From Streptomyces sp. NBC_01775 (GTDB lineage: Bacteria; Actinomycetota; Actinomycetes; Streptomycetales; Streptomycetaceae): 64,000 nt of DNA. The notes beneath the pieces were generated by a model, which saw nothing but the letters and a program-made list of their open reading frames with translations, had not been told where the DNA came from and made no database searches. The stretch spans positions 6,386,001 to 6,450,000 of the forward strand of contig NZ_CP109104.1 of assembly GCF_035917675.1 (NCBI RefSeq). Direction: 5' to 3'. Of the stretch, positions 52,649 through 63,861 are shown in pieces; the first letter of the stretch is position 1, and each line of letters begins with the position of its first letter. The translations under genes were made by a program, and so were the position numbers.

Positions 52649-53812
52649 GTGCAGACCCAGACCCTGACAACGGCGGCCCCCGCCGCCCCGACAGCCCCGG
52701 CCGTGACCCCGCACGCCGTGCCGTCCGCGCCCCCGGCGCACTCCGGGCAGCCCCTGGCCGTGCCGTCCGCGCCCGAGCCGCTCACGCCCGGGACACCCGC
52801 ACCGCCCGCGGCCCCCGCCGAAGCCGTTCCCGAGCGGCCGGCCCCGTCCGACGCCGAGTGGGAGGTCCAGCGCCCGCAGCCGCAGGAACTGCCCGGCAGC
52901 GGCCCCTCGGCCGACCTGTTCCGGCAGTATCTGCGCGAGATCGGACGCATCCCGCTGCTGACGGCGGCCGAGGAGGTCGAGCTGGCCCGCCGCGTGGAAG
53001 CGGGGCTGTTCGCCGAGGAGAAGCTCACCCACGCGCCCCGGCTGGAGGGCCGGCTCGCGCTGGACCTCGACCAGCTCGTGGTGCGGGGCCGGATGGCCAA
53101 GCGCCGCCTCATAGAGGCGAATCTGCGGCTCGTCGTCTCGGTGGCCAAGCGCTATGTGGGCCGGGGCCTGACCATGCTCGACCTGGTGCAGGAGGGCAAC
53201 CTCGGGCTGATCCGCGCGGTGGAGAAGTTCGACTACGCGCGCGGCTACAAGTTCTCCACCTACGCGACGTGGTGGATCCGGCAGGCCATGTCCCGCGCCC
53301 TGGCCGACCAGGCGCGCACCATCCGGGTGCCGGTGCACGTGGTCGAGCTGATCAACCGCGTGGTGCGGGTGCAGCGCAGGATGCTTCAAGAGCGCGGCTA
53401 CGAGCCCTCGGCCGAAGAGGTCGCCACCCACCTCGACCTGACGGAGGAGCGGGTCAGCGAGGTGCTGCGGCTGGCCCAGGAACCGGTCTCGCTGCACGCC
53501 CCGGTCGGCGAGGAGGACGACGTCAACCTCGGTGACCTCATCGAGGACGGTGACGCGCCCTCACCGGTCGAGTCGGCGGCGTTCCTGCTGCTGCGCGAAC
53601 ACCTGGAGGCCGTGCTCTCCACACTGGGGGAGCGCGAGCGCAAGGTCGTCCAGCTGCGCTACGGGCTCATCGACGGCCGGCCGCGCACCCTTGAGGAGAT
53701 CGGCCGCCTCTTCGGCGTCACACGCGAGCGGATACGCCAGATCGAGTCCAAGACCCTCAACAAGCTGCGCGACCACGCGTTCGCCGACCAGCTGCGGGGC
53801 TACCTGGACTGA
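52649..53812 (+). CDS. hrdA: Primary-type sigma factor, HrdA-like
   Basis: 387 residues from GTG 52649, which has GGAGG eight bases upstream. The frame is open further upstream to 52400, so a longer form is possible. A Pro/Ala-rich N-terminal tail (about 1-65) precedes region 1.2 ([19 protein letters not shown]), then [20 protein letters not shown], region 2.4 [19 protein letters not shown], and region 4.2 [20 protein letters not shown]. It is a group 2 sigma of the HrdA/B/C/D set. In S. coelicolor hrdA is close to dnaG, as I recall, which supports the name. Confidence 0.88.
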   Translation: MQTQTLTTAAPAAPTAPAVTPHAVPSAPPAHSGQPLAVPSAPEPLTPGTPAPPAAPAEAVPERPAPSDAEWEVQRPQPQELPGSGPSADLFRQYLREIGRIPLLTAAEEVELARRVEAGLFAEEKLTHAPRLEGRLALDLDQLVVRGRMAKRRLIEANLRLVVSVAKRYVGRGLTMLDLVQEGNLGLIRAVEKFDYARGYKFSTYATWWIRQAMSRALADQARTIRVPVHVVELINRVVRVQRRMLQERGYEPSAEEVATHLDLTEERVSEVLRLAQEPVSLHAPVGEEDDVNLGDLIEDGDAPSPVESAAFLLLREHLEAVLSTLGERERKVVQLRYGLIDGRPRTLEEIGRLFGVTRERIRQIESKTLNKLRDHAFADQLRGYLD

Positions 53813-54868
<1,056 letters not shown>

Positions 54869-54932
54869 CCCTTCTCCGCCGCGGCGGCGCGCAGGCCGCC
54901 GCGGCGGCGCGCAGCTACCGCGTAAGTGATGG

Positions 54933-55011
54933 GGGCACCTCCCGGCCGAAGGCCGGGGGAGGTGCCGAACTGACCGTGACCGGCCGGCATGAACGCCGAC
55001 CGGTCACGGTC
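54933..55011. terminator. Two hairpins between protease and ABC genes
   Basis: First, GGCACCTCCCGGCC at about 54934 pairs with GGCCGGGGGAGGTGCC ending about 54966 (two-base bulge); this form is common in Streptomyces intergenic DNA as I recall. Second, GACCGTGACCGG (54972-54983) and CCGGTCACGGTC (55000-55011) form a perfect 12-bp stem. They separate convergent genes. Confidence 0.75.
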
Positions 55012-55062
55012 GGGACTTGGCCACGTAGCCCAGCCAGGCCCCGAATCAGGGCGGAGGTGCGC

Positions 55063-56985
55063 TCAGTCCACCTCCGCCACCGCCTCCGCGAACTGCGCCT
55101 TGTACAGGCCCGCGTACGCGCCGTCCGCGTCCAGCAGGGCCTCATGGGTGCCCTGTTCGACGATCGAGCCGTTCTCCATCACCAAGATCACGTCCGCGTC
55201 CCGGATCGTGGAGAGGCGGTGGGCGATCACGAAGCTGGTGCGCTCGGAGGCCAGGCGCTCCATCGCGCGCTGGATGAGGACCTCGGTCCTGGTGTCCACC
55301 GAGCTGGTCGCCTCGTCCAGCACCAGGATCACCGGGTCGGACAAGAACGCTCGGGCTATCGTGATGAGCTGCTTCTCGCCCGCGCTCACCCCGGTGCCCT
55401 CGTCGTCCAGCACCGTCTCGTAGCCGTCGGGGAGCGTGCGGATGAAGCGGTCGGCGTGCGCGGCGCGCGCGGCCTCCTCCACCTGCTCGCGCGTGGCACC
55501 TTGCGCCCCGTAGGCGATGTTCTCGGCGATGGTGCCGCCGAACAGCCAGGTGTCCTGGAGCACCATCCCGATGCCCTCGCGCAACTCCTCGCGGTCCATG
55601 GCGGCGATGTCGGTGCCGTCCAGCAGAATGCGGCCCTCGCGCACCTCGTAGAACCGCAGCAGCAGGTTGACCAGGGTGGTCTTGCCCGCCCCTGTGGGGC
55701 CGACGATGGCCACCGTCTGACCGGGTTCGACCGCCAGTGACAGGTCCTCGATCAGCGGCTTGTCCTCGGTGTAGCGGAACGAGACGTTCTTCAGCTCCAC
55801 CCGGCCCAGCGCCTCGGACGGCCGCTCGGCGTGCGCCTTGTCCGGCTCGGGGGACTGCTCCTCCGCGTCGAGGATGTCGAAGACCCGCTCGGCCGAGGCC
55901 ACTCCGGACTGGATCAGGTTCGCCATCGACGCGACCTGGGTGAGCGGCTGGCTGAACTGCCGTGAGTACTGCACGAACGCCTGGACGTCACCGATCGACA
56001 GGTTGCCCGAGGCGACCCGCAGTCCGCCGACCACGGCGACGAGGACGTAGTTGAGGTTGCCCACGAACATCATCGCGGGCTGCATGATCCCGCTGATGAA
56101 CTGCGCCTTGAACCCGGCCTTGTAGAGGGCGTCGTTCTGCTCGGCGAAGACCTCGGCCGACTCGCGCTGCCGCCCGAAGACCTTCACCAGGGCGTGTCCG
56201 GTGTACATCTCCTCGATGTGCGCGTTCAGCTTGCCCGTCGACTTCCACTGCTGCACGAACTGGGGCTGGGCCCGCTTGCCCACCCGGGTGGCGACCAGCG
56301 CCGACAGCGGCACGGTCACCAGCGCGACCAGCGCCAGCAGCGGCGAGATCCAGAACATCACGGCCAGCACGCCGACGATGGTCAGCAGCGAGTTGACGAG
56401 CTGGCCCAAGGTCTGCTGGAGCGTCTGCCCGAGGTTGTCGATGTCGTTGGTGACCCGGGAGAGCACCTCGCCGCGCGACTGCTTGTCCAGGTAGGACAGC
56501 GGCAGCTTCGACAGCTTCGCCTCGACCTGCTCGCGCAGCCGGAAGACGGTGTTGGCGATCGCGCGGGCCGAGATCCGTCCCGCCCACAGCATCAGCAGCC
56601 CGGCTGCCGTGTAGACGGCGGCCACGACCAGCAGCACCTCGCCGATCGCGCCGAAGTCGATGCCGTGGCCCGGGGTGAAGTCCATACCGGAGAGCATGTC
56701 GGCCATGCCGCCTTGCCCCTTGTGGCGCAGCCCCTCCAGGGCCTGTTCCTTGGTGAGGCCGGCCGGCAGCTTCTGCCCGATGAACCCCCCGAAGATCAGG
56801 TCGGTCGCATGGCCGAGGATCTTGGGCCCGAGCACGCTCAGGCCGACGCTGACGACCACGACCAGCAGCATCACCAGCAGCCAGGCGCGCTCCGGCTTGA
56901 ACTGGGCCAGCAGCCGCTTTCCCGAGCCCTTGAAGTCCATCGACCGCTGGTGCGGCGCCCCCGCCATTCCCCCTGGCCCGCTCAT
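55063..56985 (-). CDS. ABC exporter half-transporter B
   Basis: 640 residues: membrane domain with about six helices (first WLLVMLLVVVVSVGLSVLG near 35) and NBD with Walker A GPTGAGKTTLV, signature VSAGEKQLI, Walker B VILVLDEATSSVD and the H-loop IAHRLS. The catalytic Glu is present. It overlaps the upstream partner's stop as ATGA, so the two make a heterodimer. Such pairs export lipids, drugs or peptides; the substrate is unknown. Confidence 0.95.
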   Translation of the reverse strand: MSGPGGMAGAPHQRSMDFKGSGKRLLAQFKPERAWLLVMLLVVVVSVGLSVLGPKILGHATDLIFGGFIGQKLPAGLTKEQALEGLRHKGQGGMADMLSGMDFTPGHGIDFGAIGEVLLVVAAVYTAAGLLMLWAGRISARAIANTVFRLREQVEAKLSKLPLSYLDKQSRGEVLSRVTNDIDNLGQTLQQTLGQLVNSLLTIVGVLAVMFWISPLLALVALVTVPLSALVATRVGKRAQPQFVQQWKSTGKLNAHIEEMYTGHALVKVFGRQRESAEVFAEQNDALYKAGFKAQFISGIMQPAMMFVGNLNYVLVAVVGGLRVASGNLSIGDVQAFVQYSRQFSQPLTQVASMANLIQSGVASAERVFDILDAEEQSPEPDKAHAERPSEALGRVELKNVSFRYTEDKPLIEDLSLAVEPGQTVAIVGPTGAGKTTLVNLLLRFYEVREGRILLDGTDIAAMDREELREGIGMVLQDTWLFGGTIAENIAYGAQGATREQVEEAARAAHADRFIRTLPDGYETVLDDEGTGVSAGEKQLITIARAFLSDPVILVLDEATSSVDTRTEVLIQRAMERLASERTSFVIAHRLSTIRDADVILVMENGSIVEQGTHEALLDADGAYAGLYKAQFAEAVAEVD

Positions 56986-58715
56986 GAGGCCTCACTTTCG
57001 GTCAGCTGGGAGAGCACGATCTCCCGGTAGGTCTCGTTGTCCTCCATCAGCTCGTGGTGCCCCCCGACGCCCGCGACGCGGCCCTCGTCGAGCACGAGGA
57101 TGCGGTCGGCGTCCCGGATGGTGGACACGCGCTGCGCGACGATGACGACCGTCGCCTCCGCCGTCTCCCGGGCGAGCGCGGAGCGCAAGGCCGCGTCGGT
57201 CGCGTAGTCCAGCGCGGAGAAGGAGTCGTCGAACAGGTAGATCTCGGGCCGGTGCACCAGCACTCGCGCTATCGCCAGCCGCTGCCGCTGGCCGCCGGAG
57301 ACGTTGCTGCCGCCCTGGGAGATCTCCGCCTCCAGCCCGCCGTCCATCCGCTCGACGAAGTCCTTGGCCTGGGCGACCTCCAGGGCCTGCCACAGCTCCT
57401 CGTCGCTCGCCTCGGGGCGGCCGTAGCGCAGGTTGGAGGCGACGGTGCCGGAGAAGAGGTACGGGCGCTGCGGCACGAGCCCGACCGTGCTCGCGAGGAG
57501 GTCGGGGTCGAGGGTGCGCACGTCCTCGCCGTCCACCAGGACCTGCCCGGCCGTCGCGTCGAACAGCCGTGGCACCAGGCCCAGCAGGGAGGACTTGCCG
57601 CTGCCGGTCGAGCCGATGACCGCCGTGGTCTCGCCCGGCCGCGCCAGCAGGCTTATGTCGTGGAGGACGGGCACCTCGGCGCCGGGGTATCCGAACCCGG
57701 CCCCGCGCAGCTCCAGTTGCCCGTGCCGGCGCAGCGTACGCACCGGGTCCGCGGGCGGTACGACGCTGGAGTCGGTGTCCAGCACTTCCTGGATGCGCTC
57801 GGCGCAGACCTCGGCGCGGGGCACCATCATGAACATGAAGGTGGCCATCATCACGGACATCACGATCTGCATCAGATACGCGAGGAACGCGGTGAGGGCG
57901 CCGATCTCGATGTCGCCGCTGTCGATACGGCGCGCGCCGAACCAGACCACGACGACGCTGGATATGTTCACGACGGTCATCACGACCGGGAACATCAGCG
58001 CCATCAGCTGCCCGGTGCGCAACTGCACATCGGTCAGGCCGCTGTTGGCCTCGTGGAAGCGGCGGCGCTCGTACTCGTCCTTGACGAAGGCGCGGATGAC
58101 ACGGACACCGGTGATCTGCTCGCGCAGCACCCGGTTCACGTTGTCCAGCCGCTCCTGCATGGTGCGGAAGAGCGGGCGCATACGGCGGACGATCAGACCG
58201 ACCGCGATACCCAGCACGGGCACCACGCCCAGGAGCACGGCCGAGAGCGGTACGTCCTGGCCGAGCGCCATGAAGATGCCGCCGAAGCACATGATCGGCG
58301 CCGTGACCATCAGCGTGAAGGCCATCAGCGTCACCATCTGCACCTGGAGCACGTCATTGGTGGTGCGGGTGATCAGTGACGGGGCCCCGAACTGGCCGAC
58401 CTCGCGGGCGGAGAACGCCTGCACCCGGTCGAAGACGTGCGCGCGGATGTCGCGTCCCAGCGCGGCGGCGGTGCGGGCCCCGAGGAACACCGCGGCGATG
58501 TTGCAGACGACCTGCACCACGGAGACGGCCAGCATCAGGCTGCCGTAGCGCAGGATGTAGCCCGTGTCGCCCTTCACGACACCGTGGTCGATGATGTCGG
58601 CGTTGAGCGTGGGCAGGTAGAGCGTGGCGCAGGTCTGTATGAGCTGCATCAGTACGAGAAGCGCGATCGGCTGCTTGTACGGGCGCAGCCGGGCGCGGAG
58701 AAGGCGGATCAGCAC
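56982..58715 (-). CDS. ABC exporter half-transporter A, degenerate ATP site
   Basis: 577 residues: six-helix domain and NBD with Walker A IGSTGSGKSSLLG, signature VSGGQRQRLAIA, and Walker B IYLFDDSFSALD. The catalytic Glu position is Asp (LFDD), typical of the degenerate site of heterodimeric exporters such as TM287/288 (family knowledge), and the H-loop His is replaced (VAQRVSTI). So this subunit contributes the non-hydrolysing site and the partner the active one. First gene of a two-gene operon. Confidence 0.93.
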   Translation of the reverse strand: MLIRLLRARLRPYKQPIALLVLMQLIQTCATLYLPTLNADIIDHGVVKGDTGYILRYGSLMLAVSVVQVVCNIAAVFLGARTAAALGRDIRAHVFDRVQAFSAREVGQFGAPSLITRTTNDVLQVQMVTLMAFTLMVTAPIMCFGGIFMALGQDVPLSAVLLGVVPVLGIAVGLIVRRMRPLFRTMQERLDNVNRVLREQITGVRVIRAFVKDEYERRRFHEANSGLTDVQLRTGQLMALMFPVVMTVVNISSVVVVWFGARRIDSGDIEIGALTAFLAYLMQIVMSVMMATFMFMMVPRAEVCAERIQEVLDTDSSVVPPADPVRTLRRHGQLELRGAGFGYPGAEVPVLHDISLLARPGETTAVIGSTGSGKSSLLGLVPRLFDATAGQVLVDGEDVRTLDPDLLASTVGLVPQRPYLFSGTVASNLRYGRPEASDEELWQALEVAQAKDFVERMDGGLEAEISQGGSNVSGGQRQRLAIARVLVHRPEIYLFDDSFSALDYATDAALRSALARETAEATVVIVAQRVSTIRDADRILVLDEGRVAGVGGHHELMEDNETYREIVLSQLTESEAS

Positions 58716-58901
58716 ACGGATTTCCTCGGTGGATCAGTGAGGTGACGGAAGTGGAAGAGCGTACAAGCGTGTGGTCGGAAAGCAGGCCCTATTTTTGATT
58801 CTTTCCGGTGCTTCCACGGCCAAGTCCCGGCAAAAGGTACGGCTATCGCTGCGAGCTGAACCGGACGGCACGAGACCGCGTCCGCGACGGGGGCGTGGCG
58901 G

Positions 58902-60311
58902 CTACGCCGGGAGCGCGCCCGGGTACATCTCTTCCCGCACCGTCACGTACTGCTGCCGTACGGCCTGGCCCATCGACAGCTCCTGCTCGCCCGCCTCGAA
59001 CACCTGGCAGGACGCGGCCGGCCACTGCGGCGGCTGCGTCGAGCCGGACAGTGCCCAGGCGGCCTGGCGCGCGGCGCCGATCGCCGCGTAGGGAGCCGGC
59101 TCGGGCACCACGACCTGCGCCCCCAGCAGCCCCGGGGCCGCGGCCCGGACGGCGCCGAGCTCCGCGGCCTGGCCCAGCAGGAAGACCCGCCGGACGCCCA
59201 CGCCCCGCCTGCGCAGCACCTCCAGCCCGTCGGCCAGCCCACACAGCATGCCCTCGACGGCGGCCCGCGCCAGGAACTCCGGCTGCATGCTCTCGCGCCG
59301 CAGCCCGTGCAAGGAGCCCGCCGTGTGCGGGAGTTCGGGTGTCTGCTCGCCCTCCAGATAGGGGAGCATCACCAGTCCCGAGGAGCCGGGGGTCGAGCGC
59401 ATGGCCAGCTCGGACAGCCCCTCCAGGTCGGTGCTCAGCATCCCGGCGGCGCCGCGCAGCACCCGCGTCGCGTTGAGGGTGCGCACCACGGGCAGGTGCA
59501 TGCCCGTCGCGTCGGCGTACGAGGTGATGGTGCCGGCCGGGTCGATGAGCGCCTCGTGATGGACCGCGCACACCGAGCCGGTGGCGCCCAGCGAGATGAC
59601 CGCGTCGCCGATGCCGACCCCCAGCCCGAAGGCCGCCGCCATCGTCTGGCCCGTTCCCGCCGAGATCAGCAGCCCCTCGGGCGTCTGGCCCGCCGGCTGC
59701 GCGGGGCCGATGACCTCGGGCAGCCCGACCGGGTGGCCGAGCGCCAGCTCGACCAGGTCGGTGCGGTAGGACTCGGTGGCGGCCGACCAGTATCCCGTGC
59801 CCGAGGCGTCACCGCGGTCGGTCACCCGGCGCGCGGGACGGCCCAGCAGCTGCCACACCAGCCAGTCGTGCGGCTGCATGACCTCGGCGACGTGCTGTGC
59901 GGCCTCCGGATGCTCGCGCGCGAGCCAGCGCAGCTTGGTCACCGGGTGCGCCGCCTGCGGCACGGTGCCCACGGCCTGTGCCCATGCCTCGCGCCCGCCG
60001 AACGTCTCCACCAGGTCGGCGGCGGCCGTCTGCACCCGCCGGTCGTTGCCCAGCAGCGCGGGGCCCACGGGGTTCCCGCCGTTGTCCAGAGCGACCAGGC
60101 CCTGCTGCTGCGCGGCGACGCCGATGGCCTGGACATCGGCGAGCTGCCCCGTGCTGGCGGCCTTGCCGAGTGAGATCAGCCAGGACTGGGGGTCGTCGCG
60201 CTCGCCCGTGTGCTCGGCGTGGCCGTGCCTGATGACCCCGCCCGTGTCCGTGTCGCAGACGACGATGCTTGTGTACTCGGCTGAGCTGTCCAGTCCGGCG
60301 ACTATCCCCAT
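58902..60311 (-). CDS. FGGY-family carbohydrate kinase (xylulokinase-like)
   Basis: 469 residues. [21 protein letters not shown] is the phosphate-1 loop (DSS), [12 protein letters not shown] and LLGNDRRV are the substrate loops, the second domain starts near 240 ([14 protein letters not shown]), and [16 protein letters not shown] is the adenosine loop. Close to xylulokinase in length and motifs, but no pentose genes are near, so the sugar is uncertain. Divergent from the PLP lyase gene. Confidence 0.88.
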   Translation of the reverse strand: MGIVAGLDSSAEYTSIVVCDTDTGGVIRHGHAEHTGERDDPQSWLISLGKAASTGQLADVQAIGVAAQQQGLVALDNGGNPVGPALLGNDRRVQTAAADLVETFGGREAWAQAVGTVPQAAHPVTKLRWLAREHPEAAQHVAEVMQPHDWLVWQLLGRPARRVTDRGDASGTGYWSAATESYRTDLVELALGHPVGLPEVIGPAQPAGQTPEGLLISAGTGQTMAAAFGLGVGIGDAVISLGATGSVCAVHHEALIDPAGTITSYADATGMHLPVVRTLNATRVLRGAAGMLSTDLEGLSELAMRSTPGSSGLVMLPYLEGEQTPELPHTAGSLHGLRRESMQPEFLARAAVEGMLCGLADGLEVLRRRGVGVRRVFLLGQAAELGAVRAAAPGLLGAQVVVPEPAPYAAIGAARQAAWALSGSTQPPQWPAASCQVFEAGEQELSMGQAVRQQYVTVREEMYPGALPA

Positions 60312-60388
60312 GGCCGGAATGATGCCTCATACATCCCCGTACCGGGGCTCGACCCCTGTTTCGAAGGCGGCCGGACCGAACACGGATA

Positions 60389-60436
60389 CGGCTGTACGCG
60401 GGTCCGGCTGTACGCGGGTACGGCTGTACGCGGACG
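60389..60436. repeat. 16-bp tandem repeat, three copies
   Basis: CGGCTGTACGCGGGTC, then CGGCTGTACGCGGGTA, then CGGCTGTACGCGGACG follow with a 16-bp period in the gap between the sugar kinase and the PLP lyase. The location, 56 bp before the lyase start, allows a regulatory role. Confidence 0.85.
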
Positions 60437-60491
60437 CGGAGGCGAGGAGACGCCGGACATCGGCTTCGGCCACGGCAGGAATGAGGGTCAG

Positions 60492-61691
60492 TTGCGCACC
60501 ACCGGCATGGACGACCTGGAAGAACCGGACCCCCCGGGCGGACGGCCGCCCAACCCGCTGGGACAGTGCGCTCTGGAGGACCTGCGCCGTCGTACGAGCG
60601 CGAAGTGGCGCGTCTACGAACCGGATGTGCTGCCGCTGTGGGTCGCCGAGATGGACGTGCCGGTCGCCGAGCCGGTCGCCGACGCGGTCCGCGAGGCGCT
60701 GCGGCTGGGTGACACCGGCTACCCGGCGGGCCCGGCGGACTACGCGGAGGCGCTCGCCGGCTTCGCCCGGAAGCGCTGGGACTGGGACTTCCCGGTCTCC
60801 CGTACGGCGATCGTGCCCGATGTGATGCTGGGCGTCGTCGAGATGCTCAAGCTGGTCACCTCGCCCGGCGACCCGGTGGTGATCAACGCCCCCGTCTACA
60901 CGCCCTTCTATCAGTTCGTGACGCACATGGACCGGAGGGTGATCGAAGCCCCGCTGGACGCCGCCGGGCGACTGGATCCGGCCACCTTGGAGAGTGCCTT
61001 CACCCGGGCCACCGAGGGCGGACACCGCGCCGCCTACCTGCTGTGCAGCCCCCACAACCCGACCGGCACCGTGCACACGGCCGACGAGCTGGCCGGGGTG
61101 GCGGCACTGGCCGGCGGCTTCGGGGTACGGGTGGTCGCCGACGAGATCCACGCGCCGTTGACGCTGCGCGGTGCGCGGCACGTGCCGTATCTCTCGGTGC
61201 CCGGCGGCGAGACGGGCTTCTCGCTGATGTCGGCCTCCAAGGCGTGGAACCTCGCCGGGCTGAAGGCGGCGCTGGCCGTCGCGGGCACCGGCGCGGCGGA
61301 CGAGCTGGCCACCATGCCGGAAGAGGTCAGCCACGGCCCCAGCCACGTGGGCATCATCGCCCACGCCGCCGCGCTGCGGCACGCCACCGGCTGGCTCGAC
61401 AGCCTGCTGGAGGGGCTGGCGGACAACCGCGTCCTGCTGACGGAACTGCTCGCCCAGCACCTGCCCGAGGTGCGCTACGTCCCCGGCGAGGGCACCTTCC
61501 TGGCCTGGCTCGACTGCCGGGAGCTGGGGCTGGGCGACGATCCGGCCGCGGCCTTCCTGGAGCGGGGGCGCGTCGCGCTCAATTCCGGCCCCTCGTTCGG
61601 CACCGGAGGCGCCGGCCATGTCCGGCTCAACCTCGCCACCTCGCCTCGGATCCTCCGGGAGGCGGTGCGGCGGATGGCCTTCGCAGTGTGA
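60492..61691 (+). CDS. MalY/PatB-type PLP C-S lyase or aminotransferase
   Basis: About 399 residues. [21 protein letters not shown] and [16 protein letters not shown] are the MalY/PatB landmarks, [14 protein letters not shown] binds the cofactor phosphate, [12 protein letters not shown] and Lys250 in [14 protein letters not shown] complete the site. It probably splits cystathionine or a related thioether to a thiol, pyruvate and ammonia. The TTG at 60492 has GAGGG six bases upstream; ATG 60507 is the alternative. Confidence 0.92.
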   Translation: MRTTGMDDLEEPDPPGGRPPNPLGQCALEDLRRRTSAKWRVYEPDVLPLWVAEMDVPVAEPVADAVREALRLGDTGYPAGPADYAEALAGFARKRWDWDFPVSRTAIVPDVMLGVVEMLKLVTSPGDPVVINAPVYTPFYQFVTHMDRRVIEAPLDAAGRLDPATLESAFTRATEGGHRAAYLLCSPHNPTGTVHTADELAGVAALAGGFGVRVVADEIHAPLTLRGARHVPYLSVPGGETGFSLMSASKAWNLAGLKAALAVAGTGAADELATMPEEVSHGPSHVGIIAHAAALRHATGWLDSLLEGLADNRVLLTELLAQHLPEVRYVPGEGTFLAWLDCRELGLGDDPAAAFLERGRVALNSGPSFGTGGAGHVRLNLATSPRILREAVRRMAFAV

Positions 61692-61730
61692 CGGCCGAAC
61701 GCAGGTGGGGCCCGTGACCGGAACGCACGA

Positions 61731-61763
61731 GGGGCCCGTGACCGGCAGGCGGTCGCGGGCCCC
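61731..61763. terminator. Hairpin between convergent lyase and secreted-protein genes
   Basis: GGGGCCCGTGACCG (61731-61744) and CGGTCGCGGGCCCC (61750-61763) pair with one mismatch. The left arm is also repeated directly, GGGGCCCGTGACCGG, at 61707-61721. It is followed by TTC. Confidence 0.8.
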
Positions 61764-61781
61764 TTCGGATGGGGTGCGGGC

Positions 61782-62309
61782 TCAGCAGACCTTCGAGGAG
61801 TAGGCGAAGTTCTGGTTCTGGTCACCCGGCGCGCGGACGACACCGCGCGCCGCGGTGCAGTCGCGCACGGTGTCGGCCGGGTACGACCAGAACTCCTGCT
61901 GATGGGTACCGCTCCAGCTGCGGAGCCCGACCAGCTCGTTCGTGCGGAAGTCGTGGACCGCGATGTTGGCCGAGTAGCTGCGGTGCTTGGCGCGGAAGCT
62001 CTCCCACACCCACAGGTAGCCGTAGTTGCGGTGGCAGTTCTTGGAGTAGAACTGCTTGACCGAGGCGATGATCTCGCCCTTGCGCTCGATGTGGCCGGTC
62101 TTGCCGATCTGGTAGGCGTCGTTGCAGACGCCGGCGGCCTGGGCGGCGTGGCTGGACGGGTTGCCCTCGGGCATCGCCTCGGTCTTCGCCAGCTCGCGGT
62201 GCCCGGCCGGCGGCGGGGCGTCGCCCGCGTTGGCGGCACCGGTCGGCAGCAGGGCCAGCAGGCAAGCGGCGGCTACGAGGCCGCCCTTCGAGGACACAGT
62301 GGTGCGCAT
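61782..62309 (-). CDS. Secreted four-cysteine protein, copy 1
   Basis: 175 residues. Signal peptide GGLVAAACLLALLPTGAANA (about 9-28). The mature part has four cysteines (VCNDAY, NCHRNYG, RDCTAA, and the C-terminal residue itself), with the segment KGEIIASVKQFYSKNCHRNY giving way to VWESFRAKHRSY. Its neighbour at 62.5 kb shares this motif set, so they are tandem paralogues. I recognise no enzyme motif; it could be a small surface or antimicrobial-type protein. Ends at Cys, suggesting a disulfide knot. Confidence 0.82.
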   Translation of the reverse strand: MRTTVSSKGGLVAAACLLALLPTGAANAGDAPPPAGHRELAKTEAMPEGNPSSHAAQAAGVCNDAYQIGKTGHIERKGEIIASVKQFYSKNCHRNYGYLWVWESFRAKHRSYSANIAVHDFRTNELVGLRSWSGTHQQEFWSYPADTVRDCTAARGVVRAPGDQNQNFAYSSKVC

Positions 62310-62486
62310 GGATCTCCTCCTTGAGGGAGAGCTGGATTTTCCGGGCATAGAGATCGCACCGGAACATCACAGTAAGATCGGGCATCACTGTCGGCGAGTA
62401 TTGGCGCCCGTCCGGCGGGTCGCGCGGAGCCGGACATCCGCGCCGGACGGCACCCGTACCGGGCGGCACACGCGCACGCGAAGGGA

Positions 62487-62513
62487 CCGGGCGCCACTCA
62501 AAGTGGTGCCCGG
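62487..62513 (-). terminator. Hairpin after secreted protein copy 2
   Basis: CCGGGCGCCACT (62487-62498) and AGTGGTGCCCGG (62502-62513) pair with one mismatch around loop CAA, 24 bases beyond the leftward stop. Confidence 0.75.
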
Positions 62514-62536
62514 CCCCCGGTGTTGCCGGCTGTGGG

Positions 62537-63070
62537 TCAGCAGCGCTTCTGCGAGAACGCCTGGAGCGGCTGCGGCGTACCGGCCGGACGCAGGGTGCCG
62601 ACACCGGAGGTGCAGTGGTCGACGGTGTTGGCCTGGTCGGACCAGAACTCCTGCTGCTTGGTGGCCTTCCACTCCTTCTTGCCGTACGTCGCGTCGTCGT
62701 CGTAGTTGTAGACGCCGGCGGTCACGTCGTAGGGAGCGGCGGTCTTGCGGAAGCTCTCCCACACCCACACATAGCCGTAGTTCGTGTTGCACTTCTTCGA
62801 GTAGAACTGCTTGACCGAGGCGATCGTCGCCCCGTTCTTCTTGATCAGACCCGTGGTGCCGATCGCCACCGCGTCGTCACAGACACCGGCCGCCTGGGCC
62901 AGCTTGCTGGCCGGGTTCCCCTCGGGGGAGGGGGCGGTGGTGCGGGTGAGGGTCTTGTTGGACGGCCCGGTGGCCGGGCCGCTGCCCGCGTAGGCCGCAC
63001 CGGCCGGAGCGAGCACCAGTGCACAGGTGGCGGCGACGAACGCGCCCTTCGCATACCGTGTCGAACGCAT
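62537..63070 (-). CDS. Secreted four-cysteine protein, copy 2
   Basis: 177 residues, paralogue of the preceding entry: signal peptide AFVAATCALVLAPAGAAYAG, then the same frame of cysteines (VCDDAV, KCNTNYG, HCTSG, final RC). The block IASVKQFYSKKCNTNYGYVW is nearly the same in both. Between them the middle differs (VYNYDDDATYGKKEW here), which may be the variable, ligand-facing part. Separate promoters are likely because a terminator follows this gene. Confidence 0.82.
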   Translation of the reverse strand: MRSTRYAKGAFVAATCALVLAPAGAAYAGSGPATGPSNKTLTRTTAPSPEGNPASKLAQAAGVCDDAVAIGTTGLIKKNGATIASVKQFYSKKCNTNYGYVWVWESFRKTAAPYDVTAGVYNYDDDATYGKKEWKATKQQEFWSDQANTVDHCTSGVGTLRPAGTPQPLQAFSQKRC

Positions 63071-63211
63071 AGCGATATTTCCCCCTCTTTCACCATGAAA
63101 GTTGACATCCGAGGCATGCGGTTGATGCGCCGGATACCCAGTAAGACACCTTGAGGTGCAGAGGGGTTGTACGCGTTTGCCATGCTTCTGTGCGGGCTTG
63201 TCCCGAGGGGG

Positions 63212-63856
63212 TCAGGCGGCGTCGCGCAGGTCGTTCAGCACCAGCTCACGCATGTCGTCGGGGTCGACGCCGAGGCGCTCCAGCACGGCGAGGGAGATGT
63301 TGTCCTGGGAGCGCAGCAGTCCGAGTACCACGTGTTCCACGCCGATGCGCCGGTCCTTGCGCGCCGCCGACTCGCGCAGCGCCAGCTCCAGCACCTTCTT
63401 CGCCCGCGCCGCGAACGGCACATGGCCGCTCACCTTTCCTGTCCCGCCCCGCTTTCCGGCCCCGCTCCGTGCGGTGGTGTCCTCGCGCCCGAAGCGCCCC
63501 GTGCGCCGGGAGTTTGTGCCGGGGTCGCCCAGCGGCGCGTCCAGCGCCCCTTGTCCGAACGACTCCTCGGCCCGCCTGCGGATCTCCTCCAGGTCGATCC
63601 CCAGCGCGCGCAGCGCCTGTGCGTCCTGGGGGCCGAGGGGCTCGTCCTCCCCCGTCACCACGCCCGCGACGGCGGCGCGGCACGCCTCCGCCGTGACGCC
63701 GATCCGCGCCAGTGTCGCGGCGCCCGGCTGATCGGGGCGGCGCAGCACCGCGAGCAGCAGGTGCTCGGTGCCGATCCAGCGGTGTCCCAGGGACCTTGCC
63801 TCGTCCTGCGCGTGGATGACGGTCTCCCGCGCTTCCTTGCTGAACCTTTCGAACAC
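63212..63856 (-). CDS. Stand-alone double Clp N-domain protein
   Basis: 214 residues. Two Clp_N (ClpC/ClpA adaptor-binding) repeats: FERFSKEARETVIHAQDEAR to about 75 and FAARAKKVLELALRESAARK to 214, joined by a basic Gly/Arg linker. There is no AAA+ domain, so it cannot unfold proteins itself. It may bind the same adaptors or misfolded substrates as ClpC. It begins six bases after the stop of an HTH gene, and the pair probably forms an operon. Confidence 0.92.
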   Translation of the reverse strand: MFERFSKEARETVIHAQDEARSLGHRWIGTEHLLLAVLRRPDQPGAATLARIGVTAEACRAAVAGVVTGEDEPLGPQDAQALRALGIDLEEIRRRAEESFGQGALDAPLGDPGTNSRRTGRFGREDTTARSGAGKRGGTGKVSGHVPFAARAKKVLELALRESAARKDRRIGVEHVVLGLLRSQDNISLAVLERLGVDPDDMRELVLNDLRDAA

Positions 63857-63861
63857 CGGCT

